Below, one piece after another: positions 45,838 to 53,942 of a stretch of DNA of 64,000 nucleotides (the stretch's first letter is position 1; each line of letters opens with the position of its first letter). The translations under genes and the position numbers were made by a program. The stretch is taken from assembly GCF_014650075.1 (NCBI RefSeq), contig NZ_BMUG01000009.1, positions 62,001-126,000 on the forward strand. The letters are read 5' to 3'. Origin of the DNA: Streptomyces microflavus. Lineage in GTDB: Bacteria; Actinomycetota; Actinomycetes; Streptomycetales; Streptomycetaceae. The notes beneath the pieces were generated by a model. The model had not been told where the DNA came from. It made no database searches and was given only the letters and a program-made list of their open reading frames with translations.

Positions 45838-47142
45838 ATGACCGCCATCACCTCCGTCACCGGCCGCACCGTCCTAGACAGCAGGGGCAACCCCACCGTC
45901 GAAGTGGATGTGGAGCTGGCCGACGGATCCATCGGCCGGGCCGCAGTCCCCTCCGGGGCCTCCACCGGCGCCCGCGAAGCCGTCGAACTCCGCGACGGCG
46001 ACCCCGCCCGCTGGCACGGCAAGGGCGTCGACCAGGCCGTACGCAACGTGAATACGGAGCTGGCCGCCGCCGTCACCGGGCGCGAGGCCGAGGACCAGGC
46101 CGGCCTCGACGCCGTCCTCGTCTCCACGGACGGCACCGCCACCAAGTCCCGGCTCGGCGCCAACGCGGTCCTCGGGGTCTCCCTGGCCACCGCCAAGGCC
46201 GCGGCCGCCGCCCACCGCCTGCCGCTCTACCGCTACCTCGGCGGCTCCGACGCCCGGCTGCTGCCCGTGCCGATGATGAACATCATCAACGGGGGCGCGC
46301 ACGCCGACAATCCCCTGGACTTCCAGGAGTTCATGATCGCCCCGATCGGCGCGGAGACCTTCGCCGAGGCCGTACGGATGGGGTCGGAGGTCTTCCACAC
46401 CCTGCGCCGCGACCTCCTCGCCGCCGGGCACTCCACGGGCGTCGGCGACGAGGGCGGCTTCGCGCCCGCCCTCCGCACCGCCGAGGAGGCCCTCGACTTC
46501 GTGGTGGCCGCCGTCGAGCGCGCCGGCTACCGGCCGGGCACGGACATCGGCCTGGTCATGGACCCCGCCACGTCCGAGTTCTTCCGCGACGGCGTCTACG
46601 ACTACACCGGGGAGGGCGTACGCCGCTCCCCCGCCGAACAGGTCGACTACCTGGTCAAGTTGATCGACGCCTACCCCATCGTGTCGATCGAGGACCCCAT
46701 GGCCGAGGACGACCTGCCGGGATGGCGGGAGCTGACCGCACGGGTCGGTTCACGGTGCCAGCTCACCGGCGACGACGTGTTCTGCACGAACGAGACCATC
46801 CTTCGCGAGGGCATCGGCTCCGGCGTCGCCAACTCGGTCCTGGTGAAGGTCAACCAGATCGGCACCCTGACCGAGGCCCTGGCGACGGTCGGCACCGCTC
46901 ACCGGGCCGGCTACACCGTCGTCATGTCGCACAGGTCGGGAGAGACCGAGGACACGACCATCGCGGACCTCGCGGTGGCCACGGGCTGCGGCCAGATCAA
47001 GACCGGCTCACTGTCCCGCTCCGACCGCACCGCCAAGTACAACCAGCTCATCCGTATCGAGGAGGAGCTGGGGGACAGCGCCCGGTACGCGGGGTCGCTC
47101 GTGCTGCGCCGCCGGCCGGCCGCCCCTGGAGCGGCCGGCTGA
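45838..47142 (+). CDS. eno: Enolase (phosphopyruvate hydratase), probably a second copy
   Basis: A 434-residue enolase that converts 2-phosphoglycerate to phosphoenolpyruvate. Conserved sites are complete: the loop GASTGAREA, NGGAHADNPLDFQEFM with the His and Glu, GDEGGFAP with the catalytic Glu, IEDPMAEDD and LTGDD for metal, VKVNQIGT with the catalytic Lys, and SHRSGETEDT. The genomic setting is not the usual one of housekeeping eno next to ftsB/divIC. Streptomyces often carry a second enolase, so this is probably the accessory one. The divergent MarR regulator and the 13-bp array suggest that it is induced by a signal rather than constitutive. Confidence 0.96.
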   Translation: MTAITSVTGRTVLDSRGNPTVEVDVELADGSIGRAAVPSGASTGAREAVELRDGDPARWHGKGVDQAVRNVNTELAAAVTGREAEDQAGLDAVLVSTDGTATKSRLGANAVLGVSLATAKAAAAAHRLPLYRYLGGSDARLLPVPMMNIINGGAHADNPLDFQEFMIAPIGAETFAEAVRMGSEVFHTLRRDLLAAGHSTGVGDEGGFAPALRTAEEALDFVVAAVERAGYRPGTDIGLVMDPATSEFFRDGVYDYTGEGVRRSPAEQVDYLVKLIDAYPIVSIEDPMAEDDLPGWRELTARVGSRCQLTGDDVFCTNETILREGIGSGVANSVLVKVNQIGTLTEALATVGTAHRAGYTVVMSHRSGETEDTTIADLAVATGCGQIKTGSLSRSDRTAKYNQLIRIEEELGDSARYAGSLVLRRRPAAPGAAG

Positions 47143-47150
47143 AGTGACCA

Positions 47151-47181
47151 GGGGGTCGGGAGCTTCGCGCTCCCGGCCCCC
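47151..47181. terminator. Bidirectional terminator after the enolase gene
   Basis: GGGGGTCGGGAGC and GCTCCCGGCCCCC pair with one G-U-type pair around loop TTCGC, between the convergent enolase and pentapeptide-protein genes. Confidence 0.75.
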
Positions 47182-47192
47182 TTCTGCGTGGA

Positions 47193-47579
47193 TCAGTTGC
47201 CGATGCCCGAGCTGCCGATGCCCGAGTTCCCGATGCCGGAGCTGCCGAGGCCCGTGTTGCCGAGACCGGCGTTGCCCAGCCCGCCGTTCTCGATACCGGC
47301 GTTGCCGACGCCCCAGTTGGCGATGCCCGCGTTGCCCAGGCCCCAGTTGGCAATACCGGCGTTGCCGACGCCGTGGTTCTCGATACCGGCGTTGCCGATA
47401 CCCCAGTTGGCGATGCCCGCGTTGCCGATGCCGTCGTTGAAGGCGCCCGAGTTCCCGACGCCCGAGTTGCCGATGCCGGAGCTGCCCACACTGTCGGCAC
47501 TGGCCGAACCGGCGCCGCAGATGGCCAGAGCGGCCGCGGCACCGAGGGCCACTGTCACACGGATAAGGGTGGTGCGCAT
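47193..47579 (-). CDS. Secreted pentapeptide-type repeat protein (NxGxx repeats)
   Basis: A 128-residue protein with a signal peptide (LIRVTVALGAAAALAICGAG, cut near ASA). The mature chain is wholly made of five-residue repeats, mostly combined as ten-residue units of the form GIGNAGIANW, with Asn and Gly at fixed places. This matches the Pentapeptide_2 pattern found in mycobacterial PPE-MPTR proteins, here without a PPE domain. Such repeats can form a beta helix. A surface or extracellular structural role is likely, but nothing more can be said. It is convergent with the enolase gene. Confidence 0.8.
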   Translation of the reverse strand: MRTTLIRVTVALGAAAALAICGAGSASADSVGSSGIGNSGVGNSGAFNDGIGNAGIANWGIGNAGIENHGVGNAGIANWGLGNAGIANWGVGNAGIENGGLGNAGLGNTGLGSSGIGNSGIGSSGIGN

Positions 47580-47691
47580 CGTGGCATACCTCCTATTTAG
47601 GGAATCTTGCTGCTATCCCTAGCACGCAGCCGGGGCGGATCCGGGGATGACCGCCTGACGCCGCCGTACGCTCACCGGCGCGAGTGGTCCC

Positions 47692-48081
47692 CTACGCCCC
47701 GTCCAGCGGGTCGGGCCGGGGTGCCGCAGGGTCCGGCGGCCACCCGTCGACGACCGCCGCCACCGCTTCGAGCGTGGGGTCCAGGACGTCCCAGTCGTGC
47801 GCGGAGGGGTGCCCGGCGAACAGCCCGCACGCGTCCTCGCTCCGCGCGTCGATCGCGGGGCACCAGGCCAGCCCCGCCAGCCTGGCCCCGGTCTCGTTCC
47901 ACCGCACCCAGATGCCCTCGCGGTTCGCGTCGTCGTCCCACAGCAAGCTCGCGTGGTCCTCTTCGTGGTCGTCGCCGAGTTCGCACAGGACGTACCCGGC
48001 CTCGGGCAGGTGCCCGGGGGCTGCAAGCCGGACGACGTGATCCGGGGGCGGTAAGAGGGCCACGGCAGTGCACTGGTTCAT
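47692..48081 (-). CDS. Hypothetical protein, first of two tandem paralogues
   Basis: A 129-residue acidic soluble protein beginning MNQCTAVALL. It shares its first residues (QCTAV) and the motif VLCELGDDHEEDHASLLW with the product of the gene just upstream (LLCELGEHDDAVEHAAHVW), so the two arose by tandem duplication. No known domain is recognised. The pattern of conserved Trp and acidic residues suggests a small globular protein of the kind found next to XRE/DUF397 pairs in Streptomyces. Confidence 0.65.
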   Translation of the reverse strand: MNQCTAVALLPPPDHVVRLAAPGHLPEAGYVLCELGDDHEEDHASLLWDDDANREGIWVRWNETGARLAGLAWCPAIDARSEDACGLFAGHPSAHDWDVLDPTLEAVAAVVDGWPPDPAAPRPDPLDGA

Positions 48082-48105
48082 GGGGCGGAAAACCTCCGGT
48101 TGCCG

Positions 48106-48558
48106 TCAGGGCTCGTCGGTATCGGAATCGGAATCGGTATCTGCGTCTGTGTCTGTGTCCGTGTCGGGGTCGGCGCGCTCGGTGATCAGTTCGCCGAGCG
48201 GGTCGGTCACGGAGAACGAGTGCGGGCCGGGATGGTGGTCGAAATACGCGCACAGGGTGACGGTCCGCGTGACCAGGTCGCGGAGTACGGCGGGGCACAG
48301 CCGCACCACGTCGAGCCGGTGGACGCGGTGGGCGCCGGTCCCCGCCCAGAACAGCCACAGGTCCCGGTCCTCCACCGTCTGGGCCGCCCACACATGCGCG
48401 GCGTGCTCGACCGCATCGTCGTGCTCGCCCAGCTCGCAGAGCAGGAACTCGTCCGGGGCGAGGAACTCGGGCGGGTGCTCGGGACCGCCTTCCATGGTGG
48501 CGAGCGCCAGGAGCGCTTCGTAGTACGGAACAGCGGTTACGGCGGTGCACTGCAGCAC
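48106..48558 (-). CDS. Hypothetical protein with an Asp-Thr repeat tail, second tandem paralogue
   Basis: About 150 residues. The GTG at 48558 (VLQCTAVTAV) aligns with the start of the paralogue 25 bp downstream. A long frame further upstream is not conserved. The body carries FLLCELGEHDDAVEHAAHVW and the last ~20 residues are DPDTDTDTDADTDSDSDTDE, encoded by 6-bp microrepeats. The acidic tail resembles metal- or nucleic-acid-mimicking tails, but this is only composition. Function unknown. Confidence 0.65.
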   Translation of the reverse strand: MLQCTAVTAVPYYEALLALATMEGGPEHPPEFLAPDEFLLCELGEHDDAVEHAAHVWAAQTVEDRDLWLFWAGTGAHRVHRLDVVRLCPAVLRDLVTRTVTLCAYFDHHPGPHSFSVTDPLGELITERADPDTDTDTDADTDSDSDTDEP

Positions 48559-48620
48559 GGCGTCAGATCTCTTCCCTGCGGTGCCGGGGCGGTACGAAGC
48601 CCTCGGCCACGGTCTCCGGT

Positions 48621-49046
48621 TCAGTACGGGGGCGGCTGGTGGGCGGACCCAACCGGCCGCCCGCCCGGCCACCCAACGGGCCACCCGACCGACCACCCGG
48701 CCAGGGTGACCCGCAGCCCGACGGCGGGGTCGACCACCGTGAGCAGGGCCGGGTGCCCGGACTCCAGGGCGCATATGGCCTCGTCCTGCCGCCCCTCGTC
48801 CCCGGCCCACGCCCGCAGCCCTTCCGGGGCGTCGGAGCCGTGGAAGGTGACCGGGCGGACGTCCCGCGCCCGGAGCCACGGCGAGCCGGGCGGCAGGTGC
48901 CGCCCGTGGCCGTCCGCCAGCCGCAGGGCCTGCCTGCGGAGCCACCGGAGGACGAGCCGGCGATGGGGTACGGCGATCCCGCCGAGCCAGACCGTGCGCC
49001 CGCCGCCGGTCGCGGTGACGGCCGCGACGTAATCCAGGTCCCTCAT
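48621..49046 (-). CDS. Hypothetical protein
   Basis: A 141-residue protein beginning MRDLDYVAAVTATGG, with an Arg-rich helix (HRRLVLRWLRRQALRLADG) and a stuttering Trp/Gly/Pro tail (WSVGWPVGWPGG). Codon third positions are GC-rich in this frame, which supports coding. No family is recognised. It lies in a row of small minus-strand genes that ends at the XRE regulator. Confidence 0.5.
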   Translation of the reverse strand: MRDLDYVAAVTATGGGRTVWLGGIAVPHRRLVLRWLRRQALRLADGHGRHLPPGSPWLRARDVRPVTFHGSDAPEGLRAWAGDEGRQDEAICALESGHPALLTVVDPAVGLRVTLAGWSVGWPVGWPGGRPVGSAHQPPPY

Positions 49047-49101
49047 GCGGACCGCCCCCGAACCCGTTGGCAGGACGGAGGGGTTGGTGGGCCGGGTGCC
49101 C

Positions 49102-49371
49102 TCACAGCACTTCCCCCCGGCTTCGGGCGTTGAGGCGTGCGGTGCGCGCCCGCAGTTGCTCTATCAGCAGCGCAGGGCGTACGTGGCGGGGCTCGGCCTC
49201 CCACTCGCGCCCGCCGCCCACCGGGCGCAGGGACCAGTGCGGGCCCGCCACCCCCCGGAACTCCCCCACGCGGTCGGCGCGGCTGGTGTCGACCACGAGG
49301 GTGCCGGGGGCGGGGGGTTCCGGGAGGCCAGGAGGCTCCTGGGTATTCGGACGCGCGTTCTCGCCGTACAC
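49102..49371 (-). CDS. Small conserved hypothetical protein next to the XRE/DUF397 pair
   Basis: An 89-residue protein with the stretch GTLVVDTSRADRVGEFRGVA and a central SLRPVGGGREWEAEP. I recall very similar small proteins beside XRE and DUF397 genes in many Streptomyces. It is divergent from the XRE gene. Function unknown. Confidence 0.6.
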   Translation of the reverse strand: MYGENARPNTQEPPGLPEPPAPGTLVVDTSRADRVGEFRGVAGPHWSLRPVGGGREWEAEPRHVRPALLIEQLRARTARLNARSRGEVL

Positions 49372-49464
49372 CGATAGTTCCTCTCCGTAGCTGAATGACT
49401 ACCGGGGTGGCTCAGCGTGGCCTAGCGTGGAATCGCCTTCAACGTTTCAGGGGTGGAGAGAACG

Positions 49465-50304
49465 TTGGTAAACCTCAAGGATTTGAACCCGGACGCCAGC
49501 CTGGAAGCGGCCTACGGCGCACGTCTACGCAGTGCGCGCGAGGAGCGTGGCTGGCGGCAGGACGACCTCGCCGGGCGGATCGGATACACCGGACGCCATG
49601 TCTCCGGGGTGGAAACTTGTCATAAATCCCCAACTCGCAAGTTCTCGATCGCCGTTGATGTCGCACTGGGGTTCGTGGGATCGACGGAGTCGTTCGAGCG
49701 CGAGTGGCGGAAGATCAAGCACGGGGTGCTGTTGCAGGGCTTCCCGGAGTACGTGGCGCTGGAAGGCCGGGCGGCGGAGATCAGGCTGTTCGAGGTGGGC
49801 GTCATTCCTGGTCTGTTGCAGACGCGGGAGTACGCGCAGGCGCTGGCCGACGGAGCGGTCGACCGCGGGGTCATCACCCGTGAACAGGCCGATGAACGCG
49901 TCTCGTTCCTCATGGGGCGTCAGGCCGCGCTGCTGCGGGACGTACCGCCCGTGCTGATCGCCGTGCTGGACGAGAGCTGCATCCTCCGGCCGGTCGGCGG
50001 CCCGGACGTCATGGCGGCGCAGTTGCAGTATCTGATCGACTTCGCCGCGCAGCCCCACACCACGCTCCAGATCGCCCCCTACAGCATCGGAGAGCGTCGG
50101 CCCTTCAACCGGTCGGTGAACCTGCTGACCCTCCAGGACCGGTCCGTGGTCTCCTACGTCGAGTCCGAGACGCAGGGGCACTTGGACCGTGAACTCGGCT
50201 CCGTCATCCCGATGGTGAGGGCCTACCATCAGTTGCAGAACGTGTCTCTGTCGCAGACAGACTCCGTGGACGTGTTCCACCGGCACCGAAAGGGCACCCC
50301 GTGA
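49465..50304 (+). CDS. XRE-family helix-turn-helix regulator with DUF5753
   Basis: About 279 residues. An N-terminal helix-turn-helix (AYGARLRSAREERGWRQDDL, then RIGYTGRHVSGVE) is followed by the DUF5753 domain, seen as GLLQTREYAQAL, ERVSFLMGRQAALL and YVESETQGHLDRE. The TTG at 49465 is preferred because GGAGAG lies just before it, with a GTG four codons upstream as the alternative. The gene overlaps the DUF397 gene by four bases. Such pairs are numerous in Streptomyces, are related to the bldB/whiJ-type systems, and sometimes act like antitoxin and toxin. The target here is unknown. Confidence 0.92.
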   Translation: MVNLKDLNPDASLEAAYGARLRSAREERGWRQDDLAGRIGYTGRHVSGVETCHKSPTRKFSIAVDVALGFVGSTESFEREWRKIKHGVLLQGFPEYVALEGRAAEIRLFEVGVIPGLLQTREYAQALADGAVDRGVITREQADERVSFLMGRQAALLRDVPPVLIAVLDESCILRPVGGPDVMAAQLQYLIDFAAQPHTTLQIAPYSIGERRPFNRSVNLLTLQDRSVVSYVESETQGHLDRELGSVIPMVRAYHQLQNVSLSQTDSVDVFHRHRKGTP

Positions 50305-50516
50305 CGACCGAAACGACGACCCAGCAGTGGGTCAAGTCCTCCTACAGCGACAACGGCGGCACCTGCGTCGAGTGGGCCCCGCACACCGCGACCACCACCG
50401 GCCTCGTCCCCGTACGCGACTCGAAGAACACGACCGGCCCGGCCCTGAACCTCCGCGCCGCCGCGTTCTCCTCCTTCGTCGCAGGCGTCAAGGCCGGAGA
50501 CTTCGGCACCGTCTGA
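50301..50516 (+). CDS. DUF397 protein (WhiJ-associated small protein)
   Basis: A 71-residue protein with the DUF397 signature: WVKSSYSDNGGTCVEWAP, VPVRDSKNTTGPALNL and a final AFSSFVAGVKAGDF. The GTG overlaps the XRE stop (GTGA), so the two proteins are coupled. Its partner is very probably the XRE/DUF5753 protein. Confidence 0.93.
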   Translation: MTTETTTQQWVKSSYSDNGGTCVEWAPHTATTTGLVPVRDSKNTTGPALNLRAAAFSSFVAGVKAGDFGTV

Positions 50517-50535
50517 CCCGTCGACCGGCCGCATC

Positions 50536-50566
50536 CCGCCCCACCGCGCCCAGCGCGGTGGGGCGG
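50536..50566. terminator. Bidirectional terminator between DUF397 and MFS genes
   Basis: A perfect 14-bp inverted repeat (CCGCCCCACCGCGC and its complement) with loop CCA between the convergent genes. Confidence 0.8.
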
Positions 50567-50574
50567 AGCCGTCT

Positions 50575-51900
50575 CTACGCGTCCACGCGCGCCTTCGCTG
50601 TGTCCTTGATGAAGAAGCCCGCCAGCGCTCCGAGGACCAGCAGGATCGGCATCATCAGCAGGGCCCCGCCGTAGTCGCCCAGCGAGGGCGAGTCGGGCAG
50701 GATCCTGCCGGGGACGGCCTGGAGGAGACCTCCGACGATGAAGCAGATCCCGTTGACGATCGCCGCCGAGCTGCCGACGAGCGCACCGGGGACGGACTCC
50801 CCCGCCACCGTGAATCCGAGCATGTGGGCACCGGCGAAGAGGCCCACGCAGAACATCGTGACGACGGAGACGCTGTTGGTCTCCTTGGGCAGGTAGATCA
50901 GCAGGGAGACCGCCGCCGCCTGGAGCAGGACACCGACGACCGCGGGGATGCGGCGGTTGTTCCAGTGGTCGGAGAGCAGGTTGAACAGCGGTGCTCCGAC
51001 CGCGAGTCCGAGCCAGGACATGGCGGTCAGCACGGCGGCCAGCGAGGTCCCCGCGCCGCGCGCCTCCATGATGCGCGGGCCCCACAGCACGCCCATGGCG
51101 AGCATCGAGCCGAACGAGACTCCGGCCAGGGCGGCGGAGAGGACGACGTTGCGGTTACGGAAGCAGGTGCCGAGGTCGCGGAGGATGCTGGAGACCAGCG
51201 GGGGGCGGGAAGGCCGGGCGGTGGCCTGGGCGAGCTGGGCGGGGCCGGTCGAGGGGTTCCGTACCAGGAGGACGAACAGCACGATCAGCACCACACCACC
51301 GGCACCGAAACCGTTGAGGAGCTGCTGCCAGGTGACGTGCTGGAGCTGCCAGGAGATCGCGGGCTGGCCGAAGGCCGAGCCGAGCGAGGCGAGCGACTGC
51401 ACCAGGCCGAACATCAGGCCGTAGCGCGCGGCGGGGAACCACTGCCCGCCGATGTATCCGGCGCCGACGAAGCCGAAGGAGGAGCCGATGGCCAGGACGA
51501 TCTGCGCGGCGATCAGCGTGGCCATGCTGTCGGTCTGCGCGTAGAGGAACGCGCCCGCCGTGACGAACGCGACGGCGATGGCGAGCAGCGGGCGGGAGCC
51601 GAAACGGTCGAGCAGGGCGCCCGAGAAGAACTGGCAGAGGGCGAAGGCCCAGGTGTAGATCGATCCGGCGAGGCCGATCTGGGCGACGGTGAGGGAGGCC
51701 GTCTTCTGGATCTCCGGGGAGACGACCGCGTAACCGGTCTGGATCGAGAAGAGCCAGACCACGAACACCGTGCACAGGCCCCAGACCATCCAGGCCTCGA
51801 CCCCGCCGATGGTCTTGTGCGGGCCGTGCAGGATCCGGGCGCCGGGGTGCTTCTTGTAGTCGTTCTCGCCGCCGGTCGCGGCCTGGGCGGTGCTCGCCAT
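50575..51900 (-). CDS. MFS transporter (putative nucleobase or organic-anion permease)
   Basis: A 441-residue permease with twelve predicted membrane segments and the major-facilitator loop LLDRFGSRPLL after helix two. The ATG at 51900 starts MASTAQAATGGENDYKKHPG. It follows the guanine deaminase gene by 17 bp on the same strand, so the two are one transcript. This suggests purine base or purine-breakdown uptake or efflux, but the family also contains oxalate/formate-type exchangers and the substrate is not proved. Confidence 0.88.
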   Translation of the reverse strand: MASTAQAATGGENDYKKHPGARILHGPHKTIGGVEAWMVWGLCTVFVVWLFSIQTGYAVVSPEIQKTASLTVAQIGLAGSIYTWAFALCQFFSGALLDRFGSRPLLAIAVAFVTAGAFLYAQTDSMATLIAAQIVLAIGSSFGFVGAGYIGGQWFPAARYGLMFGLVQSLASLGSAFGQPAISWQLQHVTWQQLLNGFGAGGVVLIVLFVLLVRNPSTGPAQLAQATARPSRPPLVSSILRDLGTCFRNRNVVLSAALAGVSFGSMLAMGVLWGPRIMEARGAGTSLAAVLTAMSWLGLAVGAPLFNLLSDHWNNRRIPAVVGVLLQAAAVSLLIYLPKETNSVSVVTMFCVGLFAGAHMLGFTVAGESVPGALVGSSAAIVNGICFIVGGLLQAVPGRILPDSPSLGDYGGALLMMPILLVLGALAGFFIKDTAKARVDA

Positions 51901-51917
51901 GACGATCTCCTGTCGGT

Positions 51918-53243
51918 TCAGGCGGACGCGTGGTCGCGGTCGTGGGCCAGGACACCGTTGACGTACGTGGCACGGACGGCGCGGTCGTCCCCCATGACGG
52001 CCAGGACGAAGAGGAGTTCCTCGATGTCGCTGACGCGGGAGGTGCGCTGGGCGAGGAGGGGCGTCGCCTTGGGGTCCAGGACGACAAAGTCCGCCTCGTG
52101 GCCCGGTTCGAGGGAGCCGACCTTGTCGTCGATGCCCATGGCCTGGGCGCTGCCGAGGGTGGCGAGGAAGAAGGCCTTGACCGAGTCGAGCGGATAGTTG
52201 CTCAGCTCGGCGACCTTGTAGGCCTCGTTCATCGTGGCGAGCAGCGAGAAGGAGGTGCCGGCGCCGATGTCCGTGCCGAGGCCGACGTACATGGGGCGCT
52301 TGGGGTCCTTCGCGTCGTGGACGTGGAAGAGGCCGCTGCCGAGGAACAGGTTGGAGGTCGGGCAGTGCGAGACGGCGGTGCCGGTCTCGGCGCAGCGGTC
52401 GCGTTCCCGGCCGGTCAGATGGACGCCGTGCGCCAGGACCGCGCCCCGGCCGAGCAGACCGAAGTGGTCGTAGACGTCGAGGTAGCCCTGCTGCCTGGGG
52501 AAGAGCGAGCGCACCCAGGAGATCTCGCCGGTGTTCTCGGACACGTGGGTGTGGACGAGGGCCTCGGGGTGCTCGCGCCACAGGGTGCCCGCCGCCTCCA
52601 GCTGTTCGGGGGTGCTCGTGGGGGCGAAGCGGGGCGTGATGGCGTACAGGTTGCGGCCCTTGCCGTGCCACCGCTCCAGCAGGGCTTTGGAGTCCTCGTA
52701 GCCGGAGCGCGGGGTGTCGAGCAGGGCGTCGGGGGCGTTGCGGTCCATGAGGACCTTGCCGGCGGCGATCCGCATGGAGCGCCGGGACGCCTCCTCGAAC
52801 AGCGCGTCCACCGACTGGGGGTAGACCGCGCAGAACGTCAGGGCGGTGGTGGTGCCGTTGCGGAGGAGTTCGTCGCAGAAGGACGAGGCGACCTGGCGGG
52901 CGTAGTCGGCGTCGGAGAACCGCTGCTCCTCCACGAAGGTGTAGCGGTTGAGCCAGTCGATGAGCTGGGAGCCGAACGCGGCGATGATGCCGGTCTGCAC
53001 GTAGTGGGTGTGGGTGTCGATGAACCCGGCGGTGATGACGTGGTCCGGGTAGTGGACGGGCTCCACGCCCTCGGGCAGCCGATCGCGGAGAGCGTTGTAG
53101 TCGCCCGCGGCGGTGATGATCCCGTCCTCGCAGATCAGCAGCCCGTCGCTCTCGTGGACGAAGGCGTCGTCCCGGCCGACCAGGAACGGGTCGTCCCTGA
53201 ACCAGATGAGCGGGCCCCGGACTGCTGATATGTGCGTGGACAT
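51918..53243 (-). CDS. guaD: Guanine deaminase
   Basis: This amidohydrolase converts guanine to xanthine and ammonia, the entry of purine breakdown. It has ~441 residues from the ATG at 53243 (MSTHISAVRGPLIWF), which has GGAGG upstream, and a frame nine codons longer lacks one. Zinc-site motifs are FIDTHTHYVQ, VHTHVSEN, LAHGVHL and GLGTDIGAG, and the guanine-deaminase-specific SHCPTSNLFLGSGLF is present. It is the first gene of an operon with the MFS permease. Confidence 0.93.
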   Translation of the reverse strand: MSTHISAVRGPLIWFRDDPFLVGRDDAFVHESDGLLICEDGIITAAGDYNALRDRLPEGVEPVHYPDHVITAGFIDTHTHYVQTGIIAAFGSQLIDWLNRYTFVEEQRFSDADYARQVASSFCDELLRNGTTTALTFCAVYPQSVDALFEEASRRSMRIAAGKVLMDRNAPDALLDTPRSGYEDSKALLERWHGKGRNLYAITPRFAPTSTPEQLEAAGTLWREHPEALVHTHVSENTGEISWVRSLFPRQQGYLDVYDHFGLLGRGAVLAHGVHLTGRERDRCAETGTAVSHCPTSNLFLGSGLFHVHDAKDPKRPMYVGLGTDIGAGTSFSLLATMNEAYKVAELSNYPLDSVKAFFLATLGSAQAMGIDDKVGSLEPGHEADFVVLDPKATPLLAQRTSRVSDIEELLFVLAVMGDDRAVRATYVNGVLAHDRDHASA

Positions 53244-53348
53244 GGCCGCCTCCGGTGCCTGGGAACACATACGACGGTTCCCAGTGCACGCTCCCGGGGG
53301 CTGCTACGGCATTTCGGGCTAGGCCGTCCGGGGGCGGAGCCAGGCCGG

Positions 53349-53942
53349 TTACGCCACCGGTGCGTACGAGCTCGCGAGATTGTCGAAGCCGAACTCCCGC
53401 AGATCCCGGAACTCCTGGTACGTCCCGATGGCATAGAAGCGCCTGCCCCGGTACCAGCTGTGCTCGCACAGCACGTTGGGCCCCCATGCCTTCACCGAGG
53501 AGGCCGCGTCGTTGCAGTCGTACGGGAACCAGTTGAAGTTGGGCCACGTACCGGTGAAGAAGACACCTCGGCCGCTCCAGCTGTAGCCGTGGTAGCAGAT
53601 CATCGATCCGACGTCGCCGACGAGGTGCCACGCGTCGACGAGCTTCTGCTGCTCCTCGTGCGGGATGTTCTGCAGCTTGCGGGTGAGGACCTCGTCCCGC
53701 CGGGCGCCGGCGGCCTGGAGCTCGTAGAACTCCACGACCTTGTCGGGGTCACCGACGAGCTTCTCGATCTCGGCGAACCTCGCCTCGGTGGTCCTCATCT
53801 TCGCCGCCGTGGCCTCGTCGGCCTTCGCGACGATCTCGATGCACTCCTCCACTGCCACATCGGTGTGGATCTCCGGGGGCGAGTCGGCCGAATCGCCCAC
53901 CTGGAGGGCCAGGACATGGTTCGCGTCGCGATTCGTGATCAT
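53349..53942 (-). CDS. Protein with a C-terminal beta-gamma-crystallin-like domain
   Basis: A 197-residue protein with no signal peptide. The ATG at 53942 has AAGGAGA nine bases upstream. The first ~110 residues are acidic and helical (KADEATAAKMRTTEARFAEI). The last ~85 look like two Greek-key motifs of the beta-gamma-crystallin or I36-inhibitor type (ICYHGYSWSGRGVFFTG, then CEHSWYRGRRFYAIG). Each motif ends with a calcium-type signature, NDAASS and DNLASS, matching N/D-N/D-x-x-S/T-S. Calcium binding is thus predicted. The N-terminal half is unlike usual secreted members, so the location and role are open. Confidence 0.65.
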   Translation of the reverse strand: MITNRDANHVLALQVGDSADSPPEIHTDVAVEECIEIVAKADEATAAKMRTTEARFAEIEKLVGDPDKVVEFYELQAAGARRDEVLTRKLQNIPHEEQQKLVDAWHLVGDVGSMICYHGYSWSGRGVFFTGTWPNFNWFPYDCNDAASSVKAWGPNVLCEHSWYRGRRFYAIGTYQEFRDLREFGFDNLASSYAPVA

